Notes: a model not told the origin generated them from the sequence alone. A stretch of 64,000 bases of DNA from Streptomyces tendae (GCF_014650435.1 NZ_BMUY01000010.1:248001-312000); one strand, 5' to 3'; positions 26,109-34,661 are shown, numbered from the stretch's first letter. Translations and numbers: made by a program.

Positions 26109-27103
26109 GACGACACGGCGGCCGTACGCCGCGTCGTGGGCGTACCGACGCCGTCGACGATCTCGCGCAGCACGTCGTCCGTGGACATCTCGCGCACCCA
26201 CAACTCGGGGCGCAGCGACACCCGGTGGGCCAGCGCGGGCACCGCGAGGTCCTTGACGTCCTCCGGCACGACGTAGTCGCGGCCGTCCAGCACGGCGCGG
26301 GCGCGGGCGAGCTGGACCAGCGCGAGTCCGCCGCGCGGCGAGGCGCCGATGCTGATCTGGGGGTGCTCGCGGGTCGCGCCGACGAGCGCGACGGCGTACT
26401 CCAGCAGGTCGTCGTCGATCTCCACCCGCTCCACCACGGCCCGCCACGCCACCACGTCGTCCGGCCCGGCGAGCCGTTCGAGCACGGCCTCGGGCGCGGC
26501 CCGGTCGATCCGGGCCCGCAGCATCGCCAGCTCCTCCCCGGCGGTCAGATAGCCCATCCGCACCCGCAGCTGGAACCGGTCGAGCTGGGCCTCGGGCAGG
26601 GAGTAGGTGCCCTCGTACTCCACCGGGTTGGCCGTCGCGATCACCAGGAACGGGTCGGCGAGCGGCCGGGTCTCGCCGTCCACGGTCACCTGGGACTCGG
26701 CCATCGCCTCCAGCAGCGCGGCCTGGGTCTTCGGCGGCGTGCGGTTGATCTCGTCGGCGAGCAGCAGGTGCGTGAAGACTGGGCCCGGGTGGAACACCAT
26801 CTCGCCGGTGCGCTGGTCGTACAGCGGCGTCCCGGTGACGTCGGACGGCAGCAGGTCGGGCGTGAACTGGATCCGGCGGAAGTCCAGGCCCAGCGTGGTG
26901 GCGAAGGACCGCGCGAGGAGCGTCTTGCCGAGCCCCGGCAGGTCCTCGACGAGGACGTGGCCGCCGGCCAGCACGCCCAGCATCACGAGTTCGAGGGCGT
27001 CCGACTTGCCGACGACGGCACGGCCGATCTCGCGCAGTACGGCACCGGCCTGCTCGCCGACCTGCTCGGCGGTGCGGAGCCGGTTCGTGGAGGGAGTCGT
27101 CAC
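26105..27103 (-). CDS. MoxR-family AAA+ ATPase
   Basis: 332 residues, GTG start at 27103 overlapping the previous stop (GTGA). Walker A is EDLPGLGKT (about 53-61), Walker B is LLLADEINR, and sensor 1 is IATANPVEYEGTY. A C-terminal lid domain (about 220-320) includes GASPRGGLALVQLARARA. MoxR ATPases act as chaperones for vWA-domain partners; the partner here is the DUF58 protein encoded next. Upstream translation depends on the interrupted membrane-protein gene, so the MITE there could affect MoxR expression. Confidence 0.95.
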   Translation of the reverse strand: MTTPSTNRLRTAEQVGEQAGAVLREIGRAVVGKSDALELVMLGVLAGGHVLVEDLPGLGKTLLARSFATTLGLDFRRIQFTPDLLPSDVTGTPLYDQRTGEMVFHPGPVFTHLLLADEINRTPPKTQAALLEAMAESQVTVDGETRPLADPFLVIATANPVEYEGTYSLPEAQLDRFQLRVRMGYLTAGEELAMLRARIDRAAPEAVLERLAGPDDVVAWRAVVERVEIDDDLLEYAVALVGATREHPQISIGASPRGGLALVQLARARAVLDGRDYVVPEDVKDLAVPALAHRVSLRPELWVREMSTDDVLREIVDGVGTPTTRRTAAVSS

Positions 27104-27885
27104 GTCGATTGGTCCTTACCGGTACGGGGGCTGCGGGGGCTAGGGGGTGTCGTTTGGATCTTGCCGGGGTCGCGGGGCCTGGCACGCGCATCTGCGGCGT
27201 TGTCGTCGGTTGCCAGGGCTCCGCCCTGTCGCCCTCCTCCGCCTTGCAGCTGCACGCACCAGGCCCCGCTCGGGTCGGCCACACGGTGCCGTCGCTCGGA
27301 GCCGTCCTGATCCAAACGACACCCCCTAGGGGCATGAGGGCCGCGGGTGCGGGGCGCGCCGAGTGCTTCGAGCCGGTCGACGAGGCGGCGCAGCACCTCG
27401 ACGGGCACCTCGCCGTCGGGTCCGGTGCCCGGTGGCACGGTGCCGAGCCACGGCCACAGTTCGGGGCCGACCAACTCGGCCGCCCGCTCGGGCTGGTGCT
27501 CCAGGGACACGTGGTGGTGCTCGGCGAGCGCGGCGGCGTACAGGTGGCGCAGCTCGGCGCGGAGCACGGCCCGGTAGTAGAGGGCGCCGTCGGGTCCGGT
27601 GGAGGTGGTCACGTTCCGTCGCCACTCGCCCATGCCGGGCACCCGGGTCCGCAACAGCCGCACCTCGTCCCGGTACGCGGAGTCCAGGGCCCCGGCCCCG
27701 GCGACGTACCGGGCGGCGAGCAGGGCCACGGCGACGAGCAGCGCCACCAGGGCACCGGCCGCCTCGGCGCCGTCGAGGAGCAGGACGAGCAGGACGCCCG
27801 AACCGGCGAGCGCGCCGCCGAGCAGCCCGAGCCGGCGCAGCGTCAGCATGTCCTCTCCCGAGCCTCCCGCCGTGGGACGGTTCAT
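27100..27885 (-). CDS. small membrane protein of the MoxR operon, lengthened by an in-frame MITE
   Basis: 261 residues. The first about 195 look native: two membrane helices (about 18-36 and 40-58) followed by a cytosolic helical part (YRDEVRLLRTRVPGMGEWRR, then WPWLGTVPPGTGPDGEVPVE). From about residue 196 the frame runs through the 186-bp insertion, adding 62 residues such as RLDQDGSERRHRVADPSG, then resumes with PRSPRTGKDQST. Without the element the protein would be 199 residues. The ATG overlaps the DUF4129 stop (ATGA) and the stop overlaps the MoxR GTG, so the insertion preserves operon coupling. No named family was recognised. Confidence 0.85.
   Translation of the reverse strand: MNRPTAGGSGEDMLTLRRLGLLGGALAGSGVLLVLLLDGAEAAGALVALLVAVALLAARYVAGAGALDSAYRDEVRLLRTRVPGMGEWRRNVTTSTGPDGALYYRAVLRAELRHLYAAALAEHHHVSLEHQPERAAELVGPELWPWLGTVPPGTGPDGEVPVEVLRRLVDRLEALGAPRTRGPHAPRGCRLDQDGSERRHRVADPSGAWCVQLQGGGGRQGGALATDDNAADARARPRDPGKIQTTPPSPRSPRTGKDQST
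27140..27329. mobile_element. MITE-like insertion with perfect terminal inverted repeats
   Basis: The ends are exact inverted repeats: 27140-27160 and 27309-27329, 21 bp including the palindromic CTAG at each edge. The inner 17 bp begin GGGGTGTCGTTTGGATC. CTAG at both borders fits a 4-bp YTAR-type target duplication as made by IS5-group transposases (family knowledge). The element between the two CTAGs is 182 bp and has no transposase gene, so it is non-autonomous. Element plus one target copy equals 186 bp, exactly 62 codons, with no stop in the host reading frame. The transposase that would move it is not in this window. Confidence 0.85.
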
Positions 27886-28889
27886 CGCCGGGCCTCCGCG
27901 TTCCGGTCGTGCTGGCCGTGCGGGTCGTCCGGGCTTCCGTCCCGGTCGCCTTCGTGTGCGCCTTCGCGGGCGCCGAGCAGGGACGCGATCTCCTCGAGGG
28001 CGTCGGCCGCGGCCGCCCGGTGCGAGGCGTCCATCGGGTGCGAGGAGTAGCGCGCCTCGCGGAACAGCGCGGTGAGGCGCGGCGCCGCCGTGCCCGGTGC
28101 GAAACCGGCGCCGGCGGCGCGGGAGAGCAGGTCGGCGGGGCTGTCGGAGGCGTGGCGCGGCACACCGGACGCGGCCAGGGCGTCCTCCATCGCGGCGTAG
28201 CAGGCGATGACGGCCGCGCGGGCGTCGTCACCGGTCCCGGCCAGGGCGCGGCGGCCCGAGTGCACGGCGGACAGCAGCAGCCGCGCGTCGTCGTCCTGTG
28301 CGGCGGTGCCCGCGTGGCCGGGGCGCTGCGGCACCCGCAGCCCGAACCGGCGCAGTCTGCGCACGACGGCCACCACGACGAGCACGACGGCGACGGCGGC
28401 CAGCAGCGCGAGCACGAGGTACAGCGGCAGGGAGGAATGGTCCGTCGAACCGTGCCGCTGTTCGGGCGGGCGGGTGGCGAGGGTCGGCGTGGGCACCGGG
28501 TCCTGCGCGAGCGGCGGGGGAGGGCCCGAGGTGCTGTCGCCGGTGGAGAAGTGGTGCAGGACCAGGGCCAGGACGCCGATGACGCCCACCGTGGCGAGGA
28601 GCAGGGGCGCGGCCGCTTCCCGCAGCCGCTCCTCCCGCGGTGGCAGCGATAGCCGGTCGGCGCCGAAGCGGTGGCGGAGGTTCTGGACGAGTGTCCAGGC
28701 GCCGAAGGTCCAGACGACGGACACCGCGATCGCCACGAAGCCCCAGTGGCCGAGCGGCCCCCTGCCGGAGTGCAGCAGCCCTTGCTCGGGCCGCAGCGCG
28801 AGCGCGGCGACGGCCAGCGCACCGACCACCACGGCGGCGAGCACCACCCCCGGCGCCGCCCGGTGTCTCGTCCGCTCCCCGTGTTCCAC
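27882..28889 (-). CDS. DUF4129 membrane protein
   Basis: 335 residues from the GTG at 28889; the open frame continues upstream, so the start is uncertain. Membrane helices lie at about 14-32, 47-65, 90-112 and 155-180. The cytosolic C-terminal part holds the DUF4129 pattern: AAVIACYAAMEDALAASGVP, then SPADLLSRAAGAGF and LFREARYSSHPM. DUF4129 proteins are regular partners of MoxR/DUF58 operons; some fuse to transglutaminase domains, but this one does not. First gene of a five-gene operon, with all internal junctions overlapping by 4 bp. Confidence 0.9.
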   Translation of the reverse strand: MEHGERTRHRAAPGVVLAAVVVGALAVAALALRPEQGLLHSGRGPLGHWGFVAIAVSVVWTFGAWTLVQNLRHRFGADRLSLPPREERLREAAAPLLLATVGVIGVLALVLHHFSTGDSTSGPPPPLAQDPVPTPTLATRPPEQRHGSTDHSSLPLYLVLALLAAVAVVLVVVAVVRRLRRFGLRVPQRPGHAGTAAQDDDARLLLSAVHSGRRALAGTGDDARAAVIACYAAMEDALAASGVPRHASDSPADLLSRAAGAGFAPGTAAPRLTALFREARYSSHPMDASHRAAAADALEEIASLLGAREGAHEGDRDGSPDDPHGQHDRNAEARR

Positions 28890-28958
28890 ACAGCCCCCAG
28901 CCGAACCCGTCGCCCCCCCGAACGCCTGTTCACGGCAATTTTGGCACATGCCGCCCGG

Positions 28959-29873
28959 TCAGCCGCCGGACAGGGTCCGCGCGATCGACCCGATCGTCCG
29001 CGGACCCACCCGGCAGCAGCCGCCCACCAGCCGGGCCCCGCGGTCCCGCCAGTCCCGCACCCGCTCGGCCGCGAACGACGAACGCCCGCGCCAGCCCCGG
29101 GCTCCCGCGTCCCACGTCTCGCCGCTGTTGGGATAGGCGACGACCGGTTTGCCGGTGACGCGGGCGGCGGTCTCCACCGCGCCGGACACGTCCTCGGGTG
29201 CACAGCAGTTGACGCCCACCGCGACCACCTCCGCCGCGTCGGCGGCCAGCGCGAACGCCTCCTCCAGCGGCTGACCGGCGCGCGTGCGGTCGCCCGCGAC
29301 GGTGTACGACAGCCAGGCGGGCACGCCGAGTCCGCGCACCGCCCGCAGCAGGGCCGCCGCCTCGTCGGTGTCCGGGACCGTCTCCAGCGCGAGGACGTCG
29401 GGCCGGGCGGCCGCCAGAGCCTCCAGACGGGGCCGGTGGAACCGCTCCAGCTCGCCCGCGCCGAGGCCGTACCGCCCCCGGTACTCCGAGCCGTCCGCGA
29501 GCATCGCCCCGTACGGACCGGCCGACGCCGCCACCCACAGACGGCGGCCCGGGCGGCCCGCCCGCGCCCGGCGGGCGGCCTCCCGCGCCGACTCGACACC
29601 CAGGGCGAGCAGCTCGGCGGCCCGCTCCCGTCCGACGCCGCGCCGGGCGAAGCCCTCGAAGGTGGCCTGGTAGGTGGCGGTGATCGCCACCTCCGCGCCC
29701 GCCTCGAAGTAGGCGAGGTGGGCCCGCGTGAGCGCCTCGGGATCCTCGGCGAGCAGCCGGGCCGACCAGAGCGCGTCGCCCAGGTCGTGCCCGGCCGCCT
29801 CCAGCTCGTTGGACAGCCCGCCGTCGAGCACGAGCGGACCGGAGGCGAGGGCGTCGGCGAAGTCGCTGGTCAT
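28959..29873 (-). CDS. mmuM: homocysteine S-methyltransferase
   Basis: 304 residues. Transfers a methyl group from S-methylmethionine (or related donor) to homocysteine, making methionine in the cytoplasm. The family start VLDGGLSNELEAAGHDL and AITATYQATFEGF are clear. The zinc-binding cysteines are in GVNCCAPEDV and in the C-terminal pair GGCCRVGP. The length equals MmuM rather than the larger MetH domain. It is a single gene; no S-methylmethionine permease is adjacent. Confidence 0.94.
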   Translation of the reverse strand: MTSDFADALASGPLVLDGGLSNELEAAGHDLGDALWSARLLAEDPEALTRAHLAYFEAGAEVAITATYQATFEGFARRGVGRERAAELLALGVESAREAARRARAGRPGRRLWVAASAGPYGAMLADGSEYRGRYGLGAGELERFHRPRLEALAAARPDVLALETVPDTDEAAALLRAVRGLGVPAWLSYTVAGDRTRAGQPLEEAFALAADAAEVVAVGVNCCAPEDVSGAVETAARVTGKPVVAYPNSGETWDAGARGWRGRSSFAAERVRDWRDRGARLVGGCCRVGPRTIGSIARTLSGG

Positions 29874-30036
29874 GCCTTCGAGGCTACGACCCCGCCGCCC
29901 GCGCTCCGGGGCCTTGTCCCCCGAGCGAGCTACGGGCAGGTGTCCACCGTGAGGTGACGATCTCCGGCCGCCGGATCCGTAGCGTCCTGTGCAGCAGCCG
30001 GGGCGCCGAAGTCCCGGGCCGGATCGAGGAGTTCCC

Positions 30037-30879
30037 GTGAGATTTGTCTGGCAGTTCCTGGCCGTGCTGGCGGCCTACGCCATCGGCGGTGCGGCCATCC
30101 AGGCGGTGAAGGACAACGACTGGCTCACCCTGGTCGTCGGACTCGCGGCGGCCGCGCTGGTGATCTACGTGTACGCCTGGGTGGTACGGAAGACGGAGCG
30201 CCGCCAGGCCCTGGACGTGGCCCTGGAGGGCGCCGGAGCCAAGTTCGGCTGGGGCACGCTGATCGGCGCCGGGATGTTCTCGGCCGTCATCGTGAACCTC
30301 TTCACCTCCGGGCACTACGAGGTCGACGGCCTGGGCTCGGTGCAGGGTGCGATCGGGCTGGTCGGCTTCATGGCCGGGGCCGCCGCGACGGAGGAGATCG
30401 TCTACCGCGGGGTGCTGTTCCGGATCATCGAGGAGCACATCGGCACCTACCTCGCGCTGGGACTGACCGGCCTGGTGTTCGGGCTCTCGCACCTGCTCAA
30501 CGAGGACGCCACCCTGTGGGGCGCCGTCGCCATCGCCATCGAGGCCGGCTTCATGCTCGCCGCCGCGTACGCCGCCACCCGCAACCTGTGGCTGACGATC
30601 GGCGTGCACTTCGGCTGGAACTTCGCCGCGGGCGGCGTCTTCAGCACCGTCGTCTCCGGCAACGGCGACAGCGAGGGCCTGCTGGACGCCACGATGTCGG
30701 GTCCGAAGCTGCTCACCGGCGGCGACTTCGGCCCGGAGGGCAGCGTGTACTCGGTGGGCTTCGGGGTGCTGCTGACGCTGGTGTTCCTGTGGCTGGCGCA
30801 CCGGCGCGGGAACGTCGTGCCGTTCGGAGCCCGGCGGCGTGCCGCGGGCGCCAACTCCGCCGCTACACTTCCCCGGTGA
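30037..30879 (+). CDS. CPBP intramembrane metalloprotease (Abi/CAAX type)
   Basis: 280 residues from the GTG at 30037, with GAGGAG 5-6 nt upstream. About seven hydrophobic segments are seen. The active-site motifs are complete: EEIVYRGVLFR (motif 1, Glu-Glu), FGLSHLL (motif 2, His) and HFGWNFAAG (motif 3, His/Asn). Members cleave within membranes or process prenylated or bacteriocin-related proteins. The stop overlaps the GTG of a sensor kinase (GTGA, 30876-30879), so protease and kinase are made together. Regulated proteolysis linked to signalling is a reasonable inference. Confidence 0.92.
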   Translation: MRFVWQFLAVLAAYAIGGAAIQAVKDNDWLTLVVGLAAAALVIYVYAWVVRKTERRQALDVALEGAGAKFGWGTLIGAGMFSAVIVNLFTSGHYEVDGLGSVQGAIGLVGFMAGAAATEEIVYRGVLFRIIEEHIGTYLALGLTGLVFGLSHLLNEDATLWGAVAIAIEAGFMLAAAYAATRNLWLTIGVHFGWNFAAGGVFSTVVSGNGDSEGLLDATMSGPKLLTGGDFGPEGSVYSVGFGVLLTLVFLWLAHRRGNVVPFGARRRAAGANSAATLPR

Positions 30880-32060
30880 TCGATCGCCGACGGGTCCTGG
30901 AGTTGTGGCGTCGACTCGACGTCACGGTCCGGGACCTTCCGCTCGGGGTGCTGCTGCTCGTCGCGTCGCTGGTGCCCGCGCTCCAGGGCCAGGGCACGGA
31001 GATCGGCGGCCTGCCGACCCGTTCCGCCGACGCACTGGCCGGGGTGGCGGCCGTCCTGCAGTCCATCCCGCTGGCCGTGCGCCGGCGGTGGACCCTCCTC
31101 TGCCTCGCCCTGGTCTCGCTCGGCTTCGCCCTCGACCAACTGCGCGGCTACCACCTCTTCGCGGGCGCCGCGCTCCCCATCGTGCTGATCAACGCGGGCT
31201 CCCACCAGGACAAGTACCGGCGCGCCACACAGGTCGCCGCCACCCTGGCGTACGTGGCCATGGCCGTCGGGCTGAACGCGCGCGGGGGCGACGAATCGCT
31301 GGTCGAGTACGTCACCTTCTACCTGATCCTTGCCCTGGCGTGGGGCATCGGCACCTGGATGCGCTCGGCGCGTGCCGCGGAGGCCGAACGCCGCGCCCGG
31401 GTCGCCGAGGACGCCCGCAACGCCGAACGCACCCGGATCGCCCGCGAGTTGCACGACGTCGTGACCCACCACGTGACGGCGATGGTCGTGCAGTCGGAGG
31501 CGGCCCGCTACCTGACCGCCGCGCCCGAGCGGCTGGACGAGACGCTGGCCGCCGTCAGCGACACCGGCCGCCGCGCCATCACCGACCTGCGGCACCTGCT
31601 CGACCTCCTCAACCCCGACCACGGCACCGCCGAGCCCAGGACACCCCCCGTCGGCCGGGTGCTCACGCTGGTCGAGCAGACCCGCCGGGCCGGGCAGCCG
31701 GTGGAGTTCACCGAGGAAGGCACCCCGGCGGCGGCGACCGGCAGCTCCGACCTCGTGGCGTACCGCGTCGTGCAGGAGGCCCTGACCAACGCCCTCAAGT
31801 ACGACCACGGCGGCAGGACGTCGGTCCTGGTGCGCCACGGAGAACGGGAGATCACGGTGGAAGTGGGCACGGACGGCTCCGGCACGGGGGCCGCGTCCCC
31901 CGGGGGCAGCGGGCGGGGGCTGGCCGGTCTGCGGGAGCGGGTCGACGTGCTGGGCGGCGAGTTCAGCGCGGACCGTGCGCGCGACGGCGGCTTCGTCGTC
32001 CGGGCCCGGATACCCGGGGGCGGCGGGAGCGGCAAGGTCAGCGGGGGGAGCACGTCATGA
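30876..32060 (+). CDS. sensor histidine kinase, NarL/DesK type
   Basis: 394 residues. Membrane segments occur at about 20-38, 45-60, 68-105, 115-130 and 138-152, with little external sequence, so it may sense membrane state or a membrane partner. A short coiled coil (RAAEAERRARVAEDARNAER) leads to the HisKA_3 domain with phosphorylated His193 in ARELHDVVTHH. The HATPase domain follows (about 285-390; VVQEALTNALKYDHGG, GRGLAGLRERV). The N-box is normal, but the G1 box is altered: VEVGTDGSGTG instead of the usual Val-Asp-Asp-Gly. Coupled to the CPBP protease and the response regulator. Confidence 0.93.
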   Translation: MIDRRRVLELWRRLDVTVRDLPLGVLLLVASLVPALQGQGTEIGGLPTRSADALAGVAAVLQSIPLAVRRRWTLLCLALVSLGFALDQLRGYHLFAGAALPIVLINAGSHQDKYRRATQVAATLAYVAMAVGLNARGGDESLVEYVTFYLILALAWGIGTWMRSARAAEAERRARVAEDARNAERTRIARELHDVVTHHVTAMVVQSEAARYLTAAPERLDETLAAVSDTGRRAITDLRHLLDLLNPDHGTAEPRTPPVGRVLTLVEQTRRAGQPVEFTEEGTPAAATGSSDLVAYRVVQEALTNALKYDHGGRTSVLVRHGEREITVEVGTDGSGTGAASPGGSGRGLAGLRERVDVLGGEFSADRARDGGFVVRARIPGGGGSGKVSGGSTS

Positions 32061-32716
32061 GCGCGCCGGTCCGGGTCGTGATCTGCGACGACCAGGCACT
32101 GATCCGCACCGGTCTGACGACCATCGTCGACGCCCAGCCCGACCTGGAGGTGGTCGGCGAGTGCGGGGACGGGCAGGCCGGGGTCGACCTGGCCCGCGAA
32201 CTGCGCCCGGACGTCGTGGTGATGGACATCCGCATGCCGGTGCTCGACGGCCTGGAGGCCACCCGCCTGCTCGCCGGCGCCGGGGTGGAGCACCCCGTCA
32301 AGGTGCTCGTGGTGACGACGTTCAACCTCGACGAGTACGTCTACGAGGCGCTGCGCGCGGGCGCCAGCGGCTTCCTGCTCAAGGACGCGCCGCCGGACCG
32401 GCTGCTGCACGGCATCCGCACCGTGGCCATGGGCGCGGCACTGCTCGACCCCGACGTGACGCGCCGCCTCGTCGGCCGGTACGCGGCCCGGATCCGCCCC
32501 GCCGAGGGCACCGCTCAGGACATCCCGCTGACCCCCCGGGAGATGGAGGTCCTGCGCCTGATCGCGGACGGACTGTCCAACAGCGAGATCGCCTCGGCCC
32601 TCGTGATCAGCCCCGAGACCGTCAAGACCTTCGTGTCCCGCATCCTCACCAAACTCGACCTCCGCGACCGCGTCCAGGCAGTCGTCTTCGCCTACCGCCA
32701 CGGGCTGGTGACCTAG
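32057..32716 (+). CDS. response regulator, NarL/LuxR type
   Basis: 219 residues. Receiver domain (about 5-120) with acidic pair in VVICDD, phosphorylation site Asp57 in VVMDIRMP, a Thr in VVVTTF and Lys in FLLKDAP. The LuxR helix-turn-helix follows (about 152-215; LTPREMEVLRLIADGLSNSE, then VISPETVKTFVSRILTKL). The ATG overlaps the kinase stop by 4 bp, so it is the cognate partner. Targets are probably on the same operon promoter and elsewhere. Confidence 0.95.
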   Translation: MSAPVRVVICDDQALIRTGLTTIVDAQPDLEVVGECGDGQAGVDLARELRPDVVVMDIRMPVLDGLEATRLLAGAGVEHPVKVLVVTTFNLDEYVYEALRAGASGFLLKDAPPDRLLHGIRTVAMGAALLDPDVTRRLVGRYAARIRPAEGTAQDIPLTPREMEVLRLIADGLSNSEIASALVISPETVKTFVSRILTKLDLRDRVQAVVFAYRHGLVT

Positions 32717-32787
32717 GGGGACCCGCCCGGGCGCCGCACGGGACACTTCGGCCGCCACCGAAGGAACCGGGACCTAGCGTTCGGGGC

Positions 32788-33273
32788 ATGAGCGACACGC
32801 ACACTGTCACCGCACCCGCACCCGCACCCGCACCCGCACCCGCCGACGCCGTCACCGGCATGGTCGGCCACGTCCTGGACCTGGCCGCCACCTGGACCCG
32901 CTGGGACGGGACGCCCGCCCACGTCGACGGCCGCGTCTACACCCCGCACAAGGCGGTCCGGCGGGTCGCCGACCACATGGTGGACCACCTCGCGGAGCTG
33001 GAGGCCCGGCTGGCGGGCGAGGAGACCCAGCCCGACCACTGGCACGCCTCCCTGGTCACCACGGACGCGGACCGCGCCGCCTTCACCGCCGAGGACCTGG
33101 ACGAGGCCCGCAGCCGCCTCACCCGGCTCGCCCGCATCTGGGCCAACCGCCTCGAAGCGCTCACCGACGAACAGCTCGACCACTCGCCCGGCGAGGGCTG
33201 GAGCTTCCGCGAACTCGCCGCGCACCTCGCGGAGTCCGTGTACTACGCCGACGCGGTGGGCGACCTCTCGTGA
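32788..33273 (+). CDS. DinB/maleylpyruvate-isomerase-like helical-bundle protein
   Basis: 161 residues. An N-terminal Ala-Pro repeat (about 7-19) is encoded by five CGCACC units (32811-32840). The body is a four-helix bundle: VRRVADHMVDHLAELEARL and then EGWSFRELAAHLAESVYYAD, with His residues spaced as in DinB metal sites. Such proteins are often thiol (mycothiol)-dependent enzymes; the exact reaction cannot be read. The stop overlaps the next gene by 4 bp, so the two are co-expressed. Confidence 0.75.
   Translation: MSDTHTVTAPAPAPAPAPADAVTGMVGHVLDLAATWTRWDGTPAHVDGRVYTPHKAVRRVADHMVDHLAELEARLAGEETQPDHWHASLVTTDADRAAFTAEDLDEARSRLTRLARIWANRLEALTDEQLDHSPGEGWSFRELAAHLAESVYYADAVGDLS
32811..32840. 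repeat. five tandem CGCACC hexamers
   Basis: An in-frame hexanucleotide repeat encodes Ala-Pro dipeptides near the N-terminus of the DinB-like protein. Length changes would stay in frame. Confidence 0.9.
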
Positions 33274-34031
33274 GCGTGACCGTGACCGCCTTCGCCGCCC
33301 TGCACCGCGCCGGTGAGCCCCTGCTGCTGCCCTGCGCCTGGGACCACGCCTCTGCGCTCGCCCTCGCGGGGCAGGGCTTCCACGCCGTCGGCACGACCAG
33401 CCTCGGCGTCGCGGCGGCGGCAGGACTGCCCGACGGGGCCTCGGCGACCCGCGACGAGACCCTGCGGCTGGCCCTCACCCTCGGTTCGGCCCCCTTGCTG
33501 CTCTCCGTCGACGCGGAGGACGGCTTCAGCGACGACCCGGACGAGGTCGGGGAGTTCGCCCGGGAGCTGGTGGCGGCCGGCGCCGTCGGGATCAACCTCG
33601 AGGACGGTCTGGGGCCGGTGGACCGGCACGCCGCGAAGATCGCCGCGGTCCGCTCCGCCGCCCCCGGCCTCTTCGTCAACGCCCGTACGGACACGTACTG
33701 GTCGGGCGACGGCGACCCGGCGGAGACGGTGCGGCGCCTGGAGGCATACCGCGAGGCCGGCGCCGACGGCGTCTTCGTCCCCGGACTCACCGACCCCGCC
33801 CGCATCGCCTCCCTCGCCGCCCACTTCGACGTGCCCCTCAACGTCCTGTACTCGCCCGCCGGCCCCACCCTCGCCCACCTGGCCGACCTCGGCGTAGGCC
33901 GCGTCAGCCTCGGCTCGCTGCTCTACCGGCGCGCGCTGGGCGCCGCCCTGGAGACGGCCACCGGCATCCGCTCGGGCCGGACCCCGGACGGCCCGACACC
34001 CACGTACGACGAGGTGCGCACGCCGGGCTGA
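33270..34031 (+). CDS. isocitrate lyase/PEP mutase-family enzyme
   Basis: 253 residues, GTG start overlapping the previous stop (GTGA). Family pattern: LLLPCAWDHASALALAGQGF at the N-terminus, VGTTSLGVAAAAGLPDG, the metal-site Asp residues in SVDAEDGFSDDPDEV and NLEDG, and FVNARTDTYW. This subgroup lyses or rearranges alpha-oxo or phosphono acids; the Cys of true isocitrate lyase (KKCGH) is not present, so it is more likely a PEP-mutase or oxaloacetate-hydrolase-like enzyme. The substrate is unknown. Confidence 0.9.
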   Translation: MSVTVTAFAALHRAGEPLLLPCAWDHASALALAGQGFHAVGTTSLGVAAAAGLPDGASATRDETLRLALTLGSAPLLLSVDAEDGFSDDPDEVGEFARELVAAGAVGINLEDGLGPVDRHAAKIAAVRSAAPGLFVNARTDTYWSGDGDPAETVRRLEAYREAGADGVFVPGLTDPARIASLAAHFDVPLNVLYSPAGPTLAHLADLGVGRVSLGSLLYRRALGAALETATGIRSGRTPDGPTPTYDEVRTPG

Positions 34032-34057
34032 CCCGCCTGCCTGTCTGCCGCGTCGAC

Positions 34058-34627
34058 CTACGCGCGCGGCCAGTTCTCCAGCGCCACGTGCAGGGCCTCG
34101 ACCACCTTGTCCCAGGACGCCTGTACGTCGCGCGGGGCGCCGAAGCCGCCGGAGGCCTCCAGGGCGCAGTACCCGTGGAAGGTGGAGCGCAGCAGGCGCA
34201 CCGCGTCCGTGAGGTCGGGCTCGGTCAGGCCGTAGGCGCGCAGCATGCCGTGGGTGATCTCGGCGGTGCGGCGCAGGGCGGGGGAGTCGGTGACCAGGGA
34301 CTGGTCGACGCGGATCTGGGTGGCGGCGTAGCGGCCGGGGTGGCGCAGGGCGTACGCCCGGTAGGCGCCCGCGAAGGCGGCCAGCGCCTCCTTCCCGGCC
34401 CGGCCCGCCACCGCCCCGGCGATCTCCTCGATCAACTCGCCGCCGGCCAGCAGCGCGACCCGCACGCGCAGGTCCTGGAGACCGCGCACGTGCGTGTACA
34501 GGCTGGCGTCCTTCACCCCGAAGTGCCGGGCGAGCGCCGAGACGGTGACCGCCTCGAAGCCGGACGCGTCGGCGAGATCGGCGGCCGCGGCGACGACACG
34601 GTCCGTGGTAAGACCCACTCGGGGCAT
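34058..34627 (-). CDS. TetR-family transcriptional regulator
   Basis: 189 residues. The helix-turn-helix is VTVSALARHFGVKDASLYTH (about 27-46), and the C-terminal domain ends SFHG-like as STFHGYCALEASGGFG, the pattern of the WHG-type TetR subgroup. A good ribosome-binding site (GGAAGGTGG) precedes the ATG. A perfect 19-bp palindrome lies 16 nt upstream of the start and is very probably its operator, so the gene is autoregulated and may also act on the divergent PHP-hydrolase gene 150 bp away. Confidence 0.93.
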   Translation of the reverse strand: MPRVGLTTDRVVAAAADLADASGFEAVTVSALARHFGVKDASLYTHVRGLQDLRVRVALLAGGELIEEIAGAVAGRAGKEALAAFAGAYRAYALRHPGRYAATQIRVDQSLVTDSPALRRTAEITHGMLRAYGLTEPDLTDAVRLLRSTFHGYCALEASGGFGAPRDVQASWDKVVEALHVALENWPRA

Positions 34628-34642
34628 GGGCCACCTTCCTGC

Positions 34643-34661
34643 AACCTAGGATTCCTAGGTT
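34643..34661. promoter_or_regulatory. perfect 19-bp palindrome, probable TetR operator
   Basis: AACCTAGGA and TCCTAGGTT flank a central T. The sequence lies between the divergent TetR and PHP-hydrolase genes, and a further half-like GCTAGG occurs 4-9 nt to the right. Symmetry and place fit a TetR dimer site; binding is inferred. Confidence 0.75.

Noticed and set aside
24696..27335. A single 879-residue reading frame covering DUF58 and running antiphase through moxR
   Set aside because: The upstream part overlaps moxR and the MITE in another frame and lacks any domain; the GTGA overlap at 26105-26108 sets the true DUF58 start.
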